A stretch of 5,237 nucleotides of DNA from Ilumatobacteraceae bacterium (GTDB lineage Bacteria > Actinomycetota > Acidimicrobiia > Acidimicrobiales > Ilumatobacteraceae): NCBI GenBank assembly GCA_025456105.1, contig JALOLG010000147.1, positions 1-5,237 of the forward strand, given 5' to 3'. Positions 1 to 4,568 of the stretch are shown piece after piece; within the stretch, counting starts at the first letter, position 1, and the number at the start of each line of letters is the position of its first letter. Both the position numbers and the translations under genes were made by a program. The notes beneath the pieces are model-generated. The model was not told the origin of the DNA. It saw only the letters and a program-made list of their open reading frames with translations, and searched no databases.

Positions 1-133
1 GCAGCTCGGGGATCACGAGGTCCCAGCGGTCGAGGCAGTCCTCGCAGCGGTACGACACCACCTCGCCGTGCCAGGTGAGCAGGTGGGCGCGCCCGCCGCA
101 GTCGATGCAGGTGATCACCGGGTCGGGCGGCAT
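1..133 (-). CDS. Small zinc-ribbon protein, function unknown (N-terminal part only)
   Basis: Reading the minus strand from the ATG at 133-131 gives 44 uninterrupted codons before the window edge, so the gene is truncated at its 3' end. The peptide begins MPPDPVITCIDCGGRAHLLT and has two CxxC knuckles, C9/C12 and C30/C33, about 17 residues apart. This spacing is typical of a zinc ribbon that binds one structural zinc. Between the knuckles is a short hydrophobic and aromatic stretch (HLLTWHGEVVSYR); after them comes an acidic, Trp-containing segment. No signal peptide or membrane segment is seen. It is transcribed divergently from rsmD, with 43 nt between the two start codons, and no Shine-Dalgarno motif precedes the ATG. 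I do not recognise the family. It may be a stand-alone zinc-ribbon protein or the N-terminus of a longer one. The coding call is supported by the cysteine pattern and by codons with G or C in the third position. Confidence 0.72.
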   Translation of the reverse strand, partial: MPPDPVITCIDCGGRAHLLTWHGEVVSYRCEDCLDRWDLVIPEL

Positions 134-144
134 GCGAGGAGTCT

Positions 145-158
145 GCCCGGTCGCGGGC
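145..158. repeat. Short inverted repeat in the divergent intergenic region
   Basis: GCCCG (145-149) and CGGGC (154-158) form a perfect 5-bp inverted repeat around a 4-nt centre (GTCG). It lies between the divergent zinc-ribbon gene and rsmD, just upstream of the putative rsmD -10 box. It could be a small operator, but a 5-bp GC inverted repeat arises easily by chance in DNA this rich in G and C. Confidence 0.25.
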
Positions 159-164
159 CGGTCA

Positions 165-170
165 TAGGCT
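165..170 (+). promoter_or_regulatory. Putative -10 box of rsmD (leaderless transcript)
   Basis: TAGGCT fits the actinobacterial TANNNT -10 pattern. Its last T is 7 nt before the A of the rsmD ATG at 177, so the usual -10 to start distance puts transcription start on the start codon itself. No Shine-Dalgarno motif is present upstream of rsmD, which agrees with leaderless translation. No recognisable TTGACA-like -35 box is seen at 16-18 nt. Inferred from spacing only. Confidence 0.5.
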
Positions 171-176
171 GCGCAG

Positions 177-686
177 ATGAGAGTGGTGGCTGGTCGGCTC
201 GGCGGGCGGCGGATCGAGGCGCCGCCGGGGGCATCGACGCGTCCCACCACCGACAAGGTGCGCCAGGCGGTCTTCAACTCGCTCGAGAGCCTCGGCCTCG
301 TCGAGGACGCGCTGGTCGCGGACCTGTACGCGGGCAGCGGCGCGCTGGGGATCGAGGCCCTCTCCCGAGGTGCCGCCCACTGCACGTTCGTCGAGCGCGA
401 CCGGGCGGCCCTCGCCGCGCTCCGCGACAACCTGCAGGTGCTCGGCCTCGTGGCGGTCAGCCGAGTCGTGCCGGGTGATGCGATCACGGCGGCGGCCGGG
501 CTCGACGTCGACGTCGTGTTCGCGGATCCGCCCTACGGCGCCGACCCGTGGGAGGAGCTGCTCGGGGCCGTCCGGGCGCCGTTCGTGGTGGCCGAGGCCG
601 ATCGCGAGGTGTCGGCACCGCCGGGGTGGCGGACGGTGCGCGCCCGTCGGTACGGCCGGACGTGGGTGACGTTCCTCGAACGGTGA
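177..686 (+). CDS. rsmD: 16S rRNA (guanine966-N2)-methyltransferase RsmD
   Basis: A 169-residue cytoplasmic SAM-dependent methyltransferase of the RsmD family, which methylates G966 of 16S rRNA on the assembling 30S subunit. The N-terminus MRVVAGRLGGRRI and the RPTTDKVRQAVFN segment (residues 22-34) are family hallmarks. Motif I, which binds S-adenosylmethionine, is DLYAGSGALGIEAL (49-62). The acidic FVERD (71-75) is the strand that contacts the ribose, and the catalytic DPPY motif is at 117-120. The length is close to the usual 180-200, slightly short at the C-terminus. The ATG at 177 is chosen because it gives the canonical N-terminus. There is no Shine-Dalgarno motif; a -10 box 7 nt upstream suggests a leaderless mRNA. 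coaD follows after 22 nt, the common rsmD-coaD pairing. Confidence 0.95.
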   Translation: MRVVAGRLGGRRIEAPPGASTRPTTDKVRQAVFNSLESLGLVEDALVADLYAGSGALGIEALSRGAAHCTFVERDRAALAALRDNLQVLGLVAVSRVVPGDAITAAAGLDVDVVFADPPYGADPWEELLGAVRAPFVVAEADREVSAPPGWRTVRARRYGRTWVTFLER

Positions 687-692
687 CAGGGA

Positions 693-698
693 TACCGT
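693..698 (+). promoter_or_regulatory. Putative -10 box upstream of coaD
   Basis: TACCGT (TANNNT) lies in the 22-nt gap after rsmD and is preceded by GGA. The expected transcription start would be near 705, four nt before the coaD ATG, giving a nearly leaderless mRNA. The only purine-rich run (AGGGA, 688-692) is too far from the ATG to act as a Shine-Dalgarno site. No -35 match is seen. An internal promoter is possible, in addition to read-through from rsmD. Confidence 0.35.
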
Positions 699-708
699 TG
701 CCGCACCC

Positions 709-1206
709 ATGGCCACGGTGCTCATCCCCGGCAGCTTCGACCCGATCCACCTGGGTCACCTCGACGTCATCACCACGGCGGTCGAGCTGTTCGGCGACGT
801 CGTGGTGGCGGTGATGCACAACCCCGGCAAGCCCTCCGGGCTGTTCCCCGTGGAGGAGCGGGTGCGGCTCGCCCGGGCGAGCGTGGCCGACCACCCCACC
901 GTCCGGGTCGAGCCCCACGTCGGGCTCGCCGTGCACGCCGCGGTCGCGGCCGGCGCCGACTTCATCGTGAAGGGCCTGCGCACGGCAGCCGACTTCGAGA
1001 TCGAGCAGCAGATGGCCCACAACAACCTCGCCATCAACGGCGTCCGCACGGTGTACGTGCCGTGCAACCCGGCGCTCGGTCACATCGCCAGCCGCTTCGT
1101 GCGCGAGATCGCCCAGTACGGCGGATCGATCGACCACCTGGTCGCACCCGCCGTCGCCGTCGCCCTCGCCGATAGATTCGGACGTCCCCCTGGAGCGGTC
1201 ACATGA
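709..1206 (+). CDS. coaD: Phosphopantetheine adenylyltransferase CoaD
   Basis: A 165-residue cytoplasmic nucleotidyltransferase that joins 4'-phosphopantetheine and ATP to give dephospho-CoA and pyrophosphate, the penultimate step of coenzyme A synthesis. The protein shows the nucleotidyltransferase signature GSFDPIHLGH (8-17), with the HxGH pair at H14 and H17. Lys41 matches the substrate-binding lysine near residue 42 of the E. coli enzyme, and KGLR (88-91) is followed by DFEIEQQMAHNN (95-106). The usual ISSSxVKE segment near residue 127 reads IASRFVRE (126-133), so two of three serines are replaced. Length is normal (about 160). The ATG at 709 gives the standard N-terminus MATVLIPGSFDP. 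There is no nearby Shine-Dalgarno motif, and the -10 box at 693 would give a leader of about 4 nt. The stop overlaps the next gene's start as ATGA. Confidence 0.96.
   Translation: MATVLIPGSFDPIHLGHLDVITTAVELFGDVVVAVMHNPGKPSGLFPVEERVRLARASVADHPTVRVEPHVGLAVHAAVAAGADFIVKGLRTAADFEIEQQMAHNNLAINGVRTVYVPCNPALGHIASRFVREIAQYGGSIDHLVAPAVAVALADRFGRPPGAVT
1173..1178 (+). promoter_or_regulatory. Putative -10 box upstream of the sepIVA-like gene
   Basis: TAGATT, inside the 3' end of coaD, is one of the few AT-rich hexamers in the window and matches TATAAT at four of six positions. A start near 1185 would leave a leader of about 18 nt that includes the GGAG ribosome-binding site at 1192-1195. No -35 box is recognisable. 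It may give the division gene its own transcript, although the codons themselves encode Asp-Arg-Phe of CoaD. Confidence 0.35.
1192..1195 (+). promoter_or_regulatory. Shine-Dalgarno site of the sepIVA-like gene
   Basis: GGAG lies 7 nt before the ATG at 1203 and inside the last codons of coaD. It supports that ATG as the start even though it overlaps the coaD stop by 4 nt. Confidence 0.6.
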
Positions 1207-1796
1207 GCCACGACGACTACGACGAGTACGACGACTACGCCATCGACGACGACTACCCCGAGGGGGGCGAGCAGGCGAGCAACGTGGGCGACGCCGAGAC
1301 GCTCATCCGACGAGCGGTCGACATCATCGCCACCGCCCCCACGATGCCGCTGTCGTCGTCGCCGCGCATCGACCGCGACGAGATGATCGAGCTGCTCGAG
1401 GAGGCGCTCGCCCGCTTGCCCGACGAGCTCCGCGAGGCCCGCTGGATGATCAAGGAGCGCCAGGAGTTCGTCGCCCGGGCTCGGCGCGAGGCCGACGAGC
1501 TGCGTGAGGCCGCCCGGGTGCAGGCCGAGCGCATGGTGCAGCGCACCGAGGTCGTGCGCGCCGCCGAGCAGCGGGCACGCCAGGTGATGGAGACGGCCAA
1601 CGCCGACGCCAGCAGGCTCAAGCTCGAGACCGAGGACTTCCTCGACCAGCGGCTCGGCAGCTTCGAGATCCTGCTCGACCGGCTCCAGAAGACCGTGGCG
1701 CTCGGGCGTCAGAAGCTGTCGATCGGCACACCGGCCGAACCGCTCGCGCCGGTCGAGGACGACCCCACCAAGGGGTTCTTCGACCAGGACCGGTGA
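1203..1796 (+). CDS. sepIVA: SepIVA/DivIVA-like coiled-coil cell-division protein
   Basis: A 197-residue soluble protein, probably a homologue of mycobacterial SepIVA, a DivIVA-domain septal factor often mis-annotated as ATP synthase subunit B-like. Residues 1-28 form an acidic tail with repeated D(D/E)Y units, likely disordered. Residues 29-55 end in a proline-containing linker. RDEMIELLEEALARLPDEL (58-76) resembles the segment of SepIVA around its GDVLELIDDI motif. A long charged helix with heptad-like hydrophobics runs from about 75 to 170. The conserved end is EVVRAAEQRARQVMETANAD (116-135), followed by DFLDQRLGSFEILLDRLQ (145-162) and GRQKL (168-172). The C-terminal tail is acidic and ends KGFFDQDR. 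Mycobacterial SepIVA is, from memory, about 240 residues, so the central coil looks shorter here. Nothing resembles a membrane segment, which argues against an F0 b subunit. Its neighbours yceD, rnc and fpg are those of mycobacterial sepIVA. The symbol rests on motif recall and synteny, not on a search. Confidence 0.75.
   Translation: MSHDDYDEYDDYAIDDDYPEGGEQASNVGDAETLIRRAVDIIATAPTMPLSSSPRIDRDEMIELLEEALARLPDELREARWMIKERQEFVARARREADELREAARVQAERMVQRTEVVRAAEQRARQVMETANADASRLKLETEDFLDQRLGSFEILLDRLQKTVALGRQKLSIGTPAEPLAPVEDDPTKGFFDQDR
1212..1256 (+). repeat. Tandem 9-nt repeat encoding D(D/E)Y units
   Basis: Three adjacent 9-nt units, GACGACTAC, GACGAGTAC and GACGACTAC (1212-1238), differ at one base. 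After a 9-nt break a fourth copy, GACGACTAC, occupies 1248-1256. They encode the acidic, tyrosine-rich start of the SepIVA-like protein. In-frame units of this kind can change copy number by slippage without breaking the frame. Confidence 0.8.
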
Positions 1797-1797
1797 G
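1792..1797 (+). promoter_or_regulatory. Shine-Dalgarno site of yceD
   Basis: GGTGAG contains GGTGA, complementary to the 3' end of 16S rRNA, and stands 6 nt before the GTG at 1804. It spans the stop codon of the preceding gene, which favours coupled translation. It is the main reason for choosing the GTG at 1804. Confidence 0.5.
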
Positions 1798-1803
1798 CTG
1801 CGG

Positions 1804-2349
1804 GTGATCCCGTCGCTGCGCCCCCTGCGCCTCAACACCGTCGAGCTGCTCCGCGAGCCGGGTTCGGAGCGGCGGGTCGCGATCGCGATCCCGGCCACCG
1901 ACCTCGACGTGCCCACCGAGCACCTCGATCGCGACACCGTCGAGGTCGACCTCGTCGCGCGGTCCACGATCGACGGGATCACCGTCACGGGCCGGGTGGC
2001 AGTTGCGTGGCGCGACGAGTGCCGGCGGTGCCTCCGGCCCGTCACCGCCAGCACCACCGTCGAGGTCGACGAGGTGTACCAGCGCGACGCCACCGACCCC
2101 GACGTGCCGACCCTCGGGGCCGACGCGCTCGACCTCGTGCCGGTGGTGCGCGACGCCGCGCTCTTGGCCCTCGACCACGTGCCGCCGCTGTGCCGCGACG
2201 ACTGCCCCGGCTGGTGCCCCACCTGCGGCGCCGACCTGGCCGAGGGGCCCTGCGGGTGCGACGCCGCACCCCGCGACGAGCGCTGGGCCGCGCTCGACGC
2301 CCTGCGCGTGCAGGAGCCGCATGTGCACGAGCCGCGTGTGGAGGACTGA
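1804..2349 (+). CDS. yceD: YceD family (DUF177) metal-binding protein
   Basis: A 181-residue DUF177/YceD protein. The E. coli member is linked to 23S rRNA accumulation and is encoded next to rpmF; the biochemical activity is not known. The family pattern is clear: an N-terminal domain, then the first knuckle CRRC (C73/C76), then a VDEVYQRD-type segment (88-95), and a C-terminal cysteine cluster C130, C134, C138, C141, C150 and C152 in the form LCRDDCPGWCPTCGADL...GPCGC. These cysteines probably bind zinc. The tail is extended and His/Glu-rich (EPHVHEPRVED). Length is typical of the family (about 170-190). The start is GTG at 1804, 7 nt after the preceding stop. rpmF follows 48 nt downstream, the nearly universal yceD-rpmF order, which strengthens the call. 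Confidence 0.93.
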   Translation: MIPSLRPLRLNTVELLREPGSERRVAIAIPATDLDVPTEHLDRDTVEVDLVARSTIDGITVTGRVAVAWRDECRRCLRPVTASTTVEVDEVYQRDATDPDVPTLGADALDLVPVVRDAALLALDHVPPLCRDDCPGWCPTCGADLAEGPCGCDAAPRDERWAALDALRVQEPHVHEPRVED

Positions 2350-2360
2350 GGGTCGGCCGA

Positions 2361-2366
2361 TATCGT
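2361..2366 (+). promoter_or_regulatory. Putative -10 box upstream of rpmF
   Basis: TATCGT lies in the 48-nt gap after yceD. Transcription would start near 2373 and leave a leader of about 25 nt containing the strong AGGGAG ribosome-binding site. A -35 box is not evident. A separate promoter for L32 is plausible because ribosomal protein demand exceeds that of its upstream neighbours. Confidence 0.4.
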
Positions 2367-2385
2367 GATTCGGCCCGTCAGCGAG

Positions 2386-2391
2386 AGGGAG
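2386..2391 (+). promoter_or_regulatory. Shine-Dalgarno site that fixes the rpmF start
   Basis: AGGGAG sits 6 nt before the GTG at 2398 and is the best ribosome-binding site in the window. It decides for GTG 2398 over the in-frame GTG at 2365, which would add eleven residues absent from L32 proteins and has no such site. Confidence 0.75.
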
Positions 2392-2397
2392 CCTCAG

Positions 2398-2577
2398 GTG
2401 GCCGTTCCGAAGAAGAAGACCTCCAAGTCGAAGACCCGCAGCCGCCGCGCCGGCAACTACAAGCTCGAGGCCCCGGCGCGCAGCCTCTGCCCGCGCTGCG
2501 GGGCGGCCAAGGTGCCCCACACGGTGTGCCCCACCTGCGGCTGGTACAAGAACCGCGTCGCGGTCGACGTCGGCTGA
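2398..2577 (+). CDS. rpmF: 50S ribosomal protein L32 (bL32), zinc-binding form
   Basis: A 59-residue basic protein of the large ribosomal subunit. From GTG 2398 it reads MAVPKKKTSKSKTRSRRAGN, the conserved L32 N-terminus in which MAVPK is nearly invariant. It has the four-cysteine zinc ribbon CPRC (C31/C34) and CPTC (C44/C47), so it is the zinc-containing C+ form. Many actinobacteria also carry a cysteine-free paralogue induced under zinc starvation, which would lie elsewhere. The C-terminus WYKNRVAVDVG is typical. The frame is open upstream to GTG 2365, but the N-terminus and the ribosome-binding site exclude that start. The gene sits between yceD and plsX, the usual arrangement, and ends 8 nt before plsX. 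Confidence 0.97.
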   Translation: MAVPKKKTSKSKTRSRRAGNYKLEAPARSLCPRCGAAKVPHTVCPTCGWYKNRVAVDVG

Positions 2578-2585
2578 ACCCGGTC

Positions 2586-3557
2586 ATGCTGCCCGTTGCG
2601 GTCGACGCGATGGGCGGGGACCACGCACCCGACGCCCCGGTGGCGGGTGCTCGGCTGGCCGCCGAGCGTGGGATCCCCGTCGTGCTCGTGGGCCCGAGCG
2701 ACCTCGCCGAGCGCGTCGACACCGGTGGCCTGCCCCTCATCGAGGCGGCCGAGGTCATCGAGATGGACGACGACCCGGCCTCGGCGGTGCGTCGCAAGAA
2801 GGACTCCACGCTCGTCCGGGCTGCCGAGGCGGTGCGCGACGGCGCCGCCAGCGCCATGATCTCGGCCGGGAACACCGGCGCCACGATGGCGTCGGCGCTG
2901 CTGCGCATGGGCCGCATCCGCGGAGTCAGCCGGCCCGCGATCGCCACGCCGATCCCCGTGCCCGGCTCGACGCCGACCGTGCTGCTCGACGCCGGGGCCA
3001 ATGCCGAGGTGCAGCCCGACTGGCTCGTGCAGTTCGCGCAGATGGGTGCGGTGTACTCGCGCGACCGGTTCGGCATCGAGCAGCCGCGGGTCGGCCTGCT
3101 GTCGATCGGCGAGGAGCCGGGCAAGGGCGACACGCTCCGCAAGGACACCTTCGAGCTGCTCGTCGACGCGCCGGGCATCAGCTTCATCGGCAACGTCGAG
3201 GGCCGCGACGTCATGAGCGACCGGGTCGACGTCGTCGTCACCGACGGGTTCACCGGCAACGTCGTCCTGAAGACGCTCGAGGGCGGCATGAAGGCCGTCG
3301 TCGCCGCCCTGCTCGACGCCTTCTCCGCCGACGAGTACCGCACCCACGCCGAGGCGCTCATGCCGGCCCTGCTGCCGCTCTACACGTCGCTCGACCCCGA
3401 GACCTACGGCGGCGCCGTGCTCCTCGGCGTCGACGGTGTCTGCGTCATCTCCCACGGCTCGTCGAGCCCGACGGCGATCGTCAACGGCATCGTCGTGGCG
3501 CGCGAGATGGTCGAGGCCGGGCTCATCGACGAGATCCGCACCACCGTCGCCGCCTGA
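2586..3557 (+). CDS. plsX: Phosphate acyltransferase PlsX
   Basis: A 323-residue peripheral membrane enzyme that turns acyl-ACP and phosphate into acyl-phosphate, the acyl donor for PlsY in phosphatidic acid synthesis. Family hallmarks are the N-terminal VAVDAMGGDHAP (4-15), the RKKDSTLVRA segment (70-79), ISAGNTGATMA (92-102), LLDAGAN (133-139), SIGEEPGKG (173-181), NVEGRDVM (203-210), TDGFTGNVVLKTLEG (219-233) and the C-terminal GGAVLLGVDGVCVISHGSSS (275-294). Length is slightly below the usual 330-345. The frame stays open far upstream through yceD and rpmF, but the ATG at 2586 gives the canonical start and leaves an 8-nt gap to rpmF. No clear Shine-Dalgarno motif is present, so translation is probably coupled to rpmF. 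acpP, which encodes the carrier of its substrate, is next; no fabH, fabD or fabG lies between. Confidence 0.97.
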   Translation: MLPVAVDAMGGDHAPDAPVAGARLAAERGIPVVLVGPSDLAERVDTGGLPLIEAAEVIEMDDDPASAVRRKKDSTLVRAAEAVRDGAASAMISAGNTGATMASALLRMGRIRGVSRPAIATPIPVPGSTPTVLLDAGANAEVQPDWLVQFAQMGAVYSRDRFGIEQPRVGLLSIGEEPGKGDTLRKDTFELLVDAPGISFIGNVEGRDVMSDRVDVVVTDGFTGNVVLKTLEGGMKAVVAALLDAFSADEYRTHAEALMPALLPLYTSLDPETYGGAVLLGVDGVCVISHGSSSPTAIVNGIVVAREMVEAGLIDEIRTTVAA

Positions 3558-3591
3558 CGGCCCGTCGACCTCACCAGCACCTGCGCCCGCG

Positions 3592-3597
3592 TACACT
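3592..3597 (+). promoter_or_regulatory. Putative -10 box of acpP (leaderless or nearly so)
   Basis: TACACT matches TATAAT at four of six positions and lies in the 48-nt gap after plsX. The expected start is near 3604, two nt before the acpP GTG at 3606. No Shine-Dalgarno motif precedes that GTG, in line with leaderless translation. TCGACC (3565-3570) resembles a -35 box, but the 21-nt spacing is too long, so I do not rely on it. Confidence 0.5.
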
Positions 3598-3605
3598 CAG
3601 CGGCC

Positions 3606-3881
3606 GTGCCCGCACCCATCACCCGCACGGAGATCTTCGACCTCGTCCGCGACCGGCTCGCCGACATCCTCGAGGTGGAGCCGTCGGTGATCACCGAGGG
3701 CAAGTCGTTCGTCGACGACCTCGAGGCCGACTCGCTCGCGCTCATCGAGCTGGTCGAGGCGCTCGAGGAGGCGCTCGCCGACCGAGTCGAGGGGTTCCGG
3801 ATCGAGGACGAGGACCTCGAGGACCTCAAGACGGTGCGCGACGCCGTCGACTACGTGCACGAGCGCACCGGGGGAGCGTGA
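3606..3881 (+). CDS. acpP: Acyl carrier protein
   Basis: A 91-residue small acidic carrier of growing fatty acyl chains. The 4'-phosphopantetheine attachment site is Ser43 in DLEADSLALIELVEALEE (38-55). The preceding ILEVEPSVITEGKSFVDDL (21-39) and the C-terminal LKTVRDAVDYVHER (74-87) are the usual helices I and IV. It is longer than the common 75-80 residues, through a few extra N-terminal residues, a slightly longer loop before DEDLEDL and a short tail. The attachment motif has ALIEL where E. coli has DTVEL. Start GTG at 3606 is the only reasonable one; a -10 box just upstream suggests a leaderless mRNA. It lies between plsX and rnc and overlaps rnc by 4 nt. A specialised polyketide or peptide carrier is unlikely given this setting. 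Confidence 0.93.
   Translation: MPAPITRTEIFDLVRDRLADILEVEPSVITEGKSFVDDLEADSLALIELVEALEEALADRVEGFRIEDEDLEDLKTVRDAVDYVHERTGGA
3871..3876 (+). promoter_or_regulatory. Purine-rich ribosome-binding site near the rnc start, with unusual spacing
   Basis: GGGGAG inside the end of acpP stands only 1 nt before the GTG at 3878 but 7 nt before an in-frame CTG at 3884. The short spacing makes either termination-reinitiation at GTGA or a rare CTG start possible; the GTG remains the default choice. Confidence 0.35.
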
Positions 3882-4567
3882 TCCTGGCCTCGCTCGAGGT
3901 CCTCGCCGATCGGCTCGGTCACGAGTTCGACGATCCCGAGCTGCTGCGCCGCGCGCTGGCCCATCGGTCGTGGGTGGCCGAGTCACCCGGCACGGCCAGC
4001 AACGAGCGGCTCGAGTTCCTCGGCGACGCCGTGCTCGGCTGGGTGGTGGCCGACCTCGTGTACCGCCGGTTCGGCGAGCTGCCCGAGGGATCGCTCACCG
4101 ATCTCCGCAAGAGCGTCGTCAACGCCAACGCGCTCGCCGACGTGGCTCGCGCGCTGGGGCTCGGCGAGTTCCTGTCCCTCGGTCGCGGGGAGGACGCCGG
4201 TGGTGGCCGCGACAAGCCCTCGATCCTGTCGGACGCGTTCGAGGCGGTGCTCGGCGCCGTCTACCTCGACGGCGGCGCCGAAGCGGCTCGTGCGCTGGTG
4301 GAGCGGCTCGTCGGCCCGCGCCTCGACGATGCGGTCGACCGGCTCGACCGACTCGACCACAAGTCGGGCCTGCAGGAGCTCGCTGCCCGGCTCGAGCTGG
4401 GCGCGCCGGTCTACGAGGTGACGTCGTCGGGCCCCGACCACGCCAAGGAGTTCGAGGCCGTGGTCACGGTGGGTGACGAGGCGGTGGGTCGCGGCGTCGG
4501 CCGGTCGAAGAAGTCCGCGGAGCAGGCGGCGGCCGCGGCCGCGTGGGCCCGGCTCGCGGTCGACTGA
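3878..4567 (+). CDS. rnc: Ribonuclease III
   Basis: A 229-residue cytoplasmic, Mg-dependent, double-strand-specific endoribonuclease that processes the rRNA precursor and structured mRNAs and acts as a dimer. The catalytic domain (about 1-155) carries the signature NERLEFLGDAVLG (42-54). Its metal-binding residues are E43, E46 and D50, with the second acidic pair D119 and E122 in SILSDAFEAVLG, matching E38, E41, D45, D114 and E117 of the E. coli enzyme. The double-stranded RNA-binding domain (about 162-227) shows KSGLQELAARL, GPDHAKEFEAVV and GVGRSKKSAEQAAAAAAWARL. All key residues are present and the length is normal. The GTG start overlaps the acpP stop (GTGA), so translation is coupled. 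mutM follows after one nucleotide. Confidence 0.97.
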   Translation: MILASLEVLADRLGHEFDDPELLRRALAHRSWVAESPGTASNERLEFLGDAVLGWVVADLVYRRFGELPEGSLTDLRKSVVNANALADVARALGLGEFLSLGRGEDAGGGRDKPSILSDAFEAVLGAVYLDGGAEAARALVERLVGPRLDDAVDRLDRLDHKSGLQELAARLELGAPVYEVTSSGPDHAKEFEAVVTVGDEAVGRGVGRSKKSAEQAAAAAAWARLAVD

Positions 4568-4568
4568 C

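Noticed and set aside
1203..1796. ATP synthase F0 subunit b
   Set aside because: The coiled coil resembles subunit b, but there is no N-terminal membrane helix and no atp gene nearby; the conserved end segments match SepIVA/DivIVA-type proteins better.
1080..2222. Long minus-strand open frame opposite coaD, the sepIVA-like gene and yceD
   Set aside because: It is antisense to three well-supported genes, has a Ser/Arg/Val-rich low-complexity composition and no recognisable motif; such frames are common in high-GC DNA.
2365..2397. Eleven-residue N-terminal extension of L32 from GTG 2365
   Set aside because: L32 begins MAVPK, which matches GTG 2398 with a strong AGGGAG site 6 nt upstream; the extension covers the putative leader.
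2007..2585. Upstream extension of the plsX frame by 193 codons
   Set aside because: It overlaps yceD and rpmF completely, is rich in Arg and Pro as expected from out-of-frame GC-rich DNA, and the PlsX hallmark N-terminus begins at the ATG at 2586.
3556..3566. Terminator hairpin after plsX (GACGG/CCGTC)
   Set aside because: The arms are separated by a single base, so a hairpin cannot fold properly, and no T-run follows.
2457..3596. Long minus-strand open frame opposite plsX and rpmF
   Set aside because: It mirrors plsX codons, is rich in Asp, His, Arg and Gly without domain motifs, and conflicts with a certain gene.
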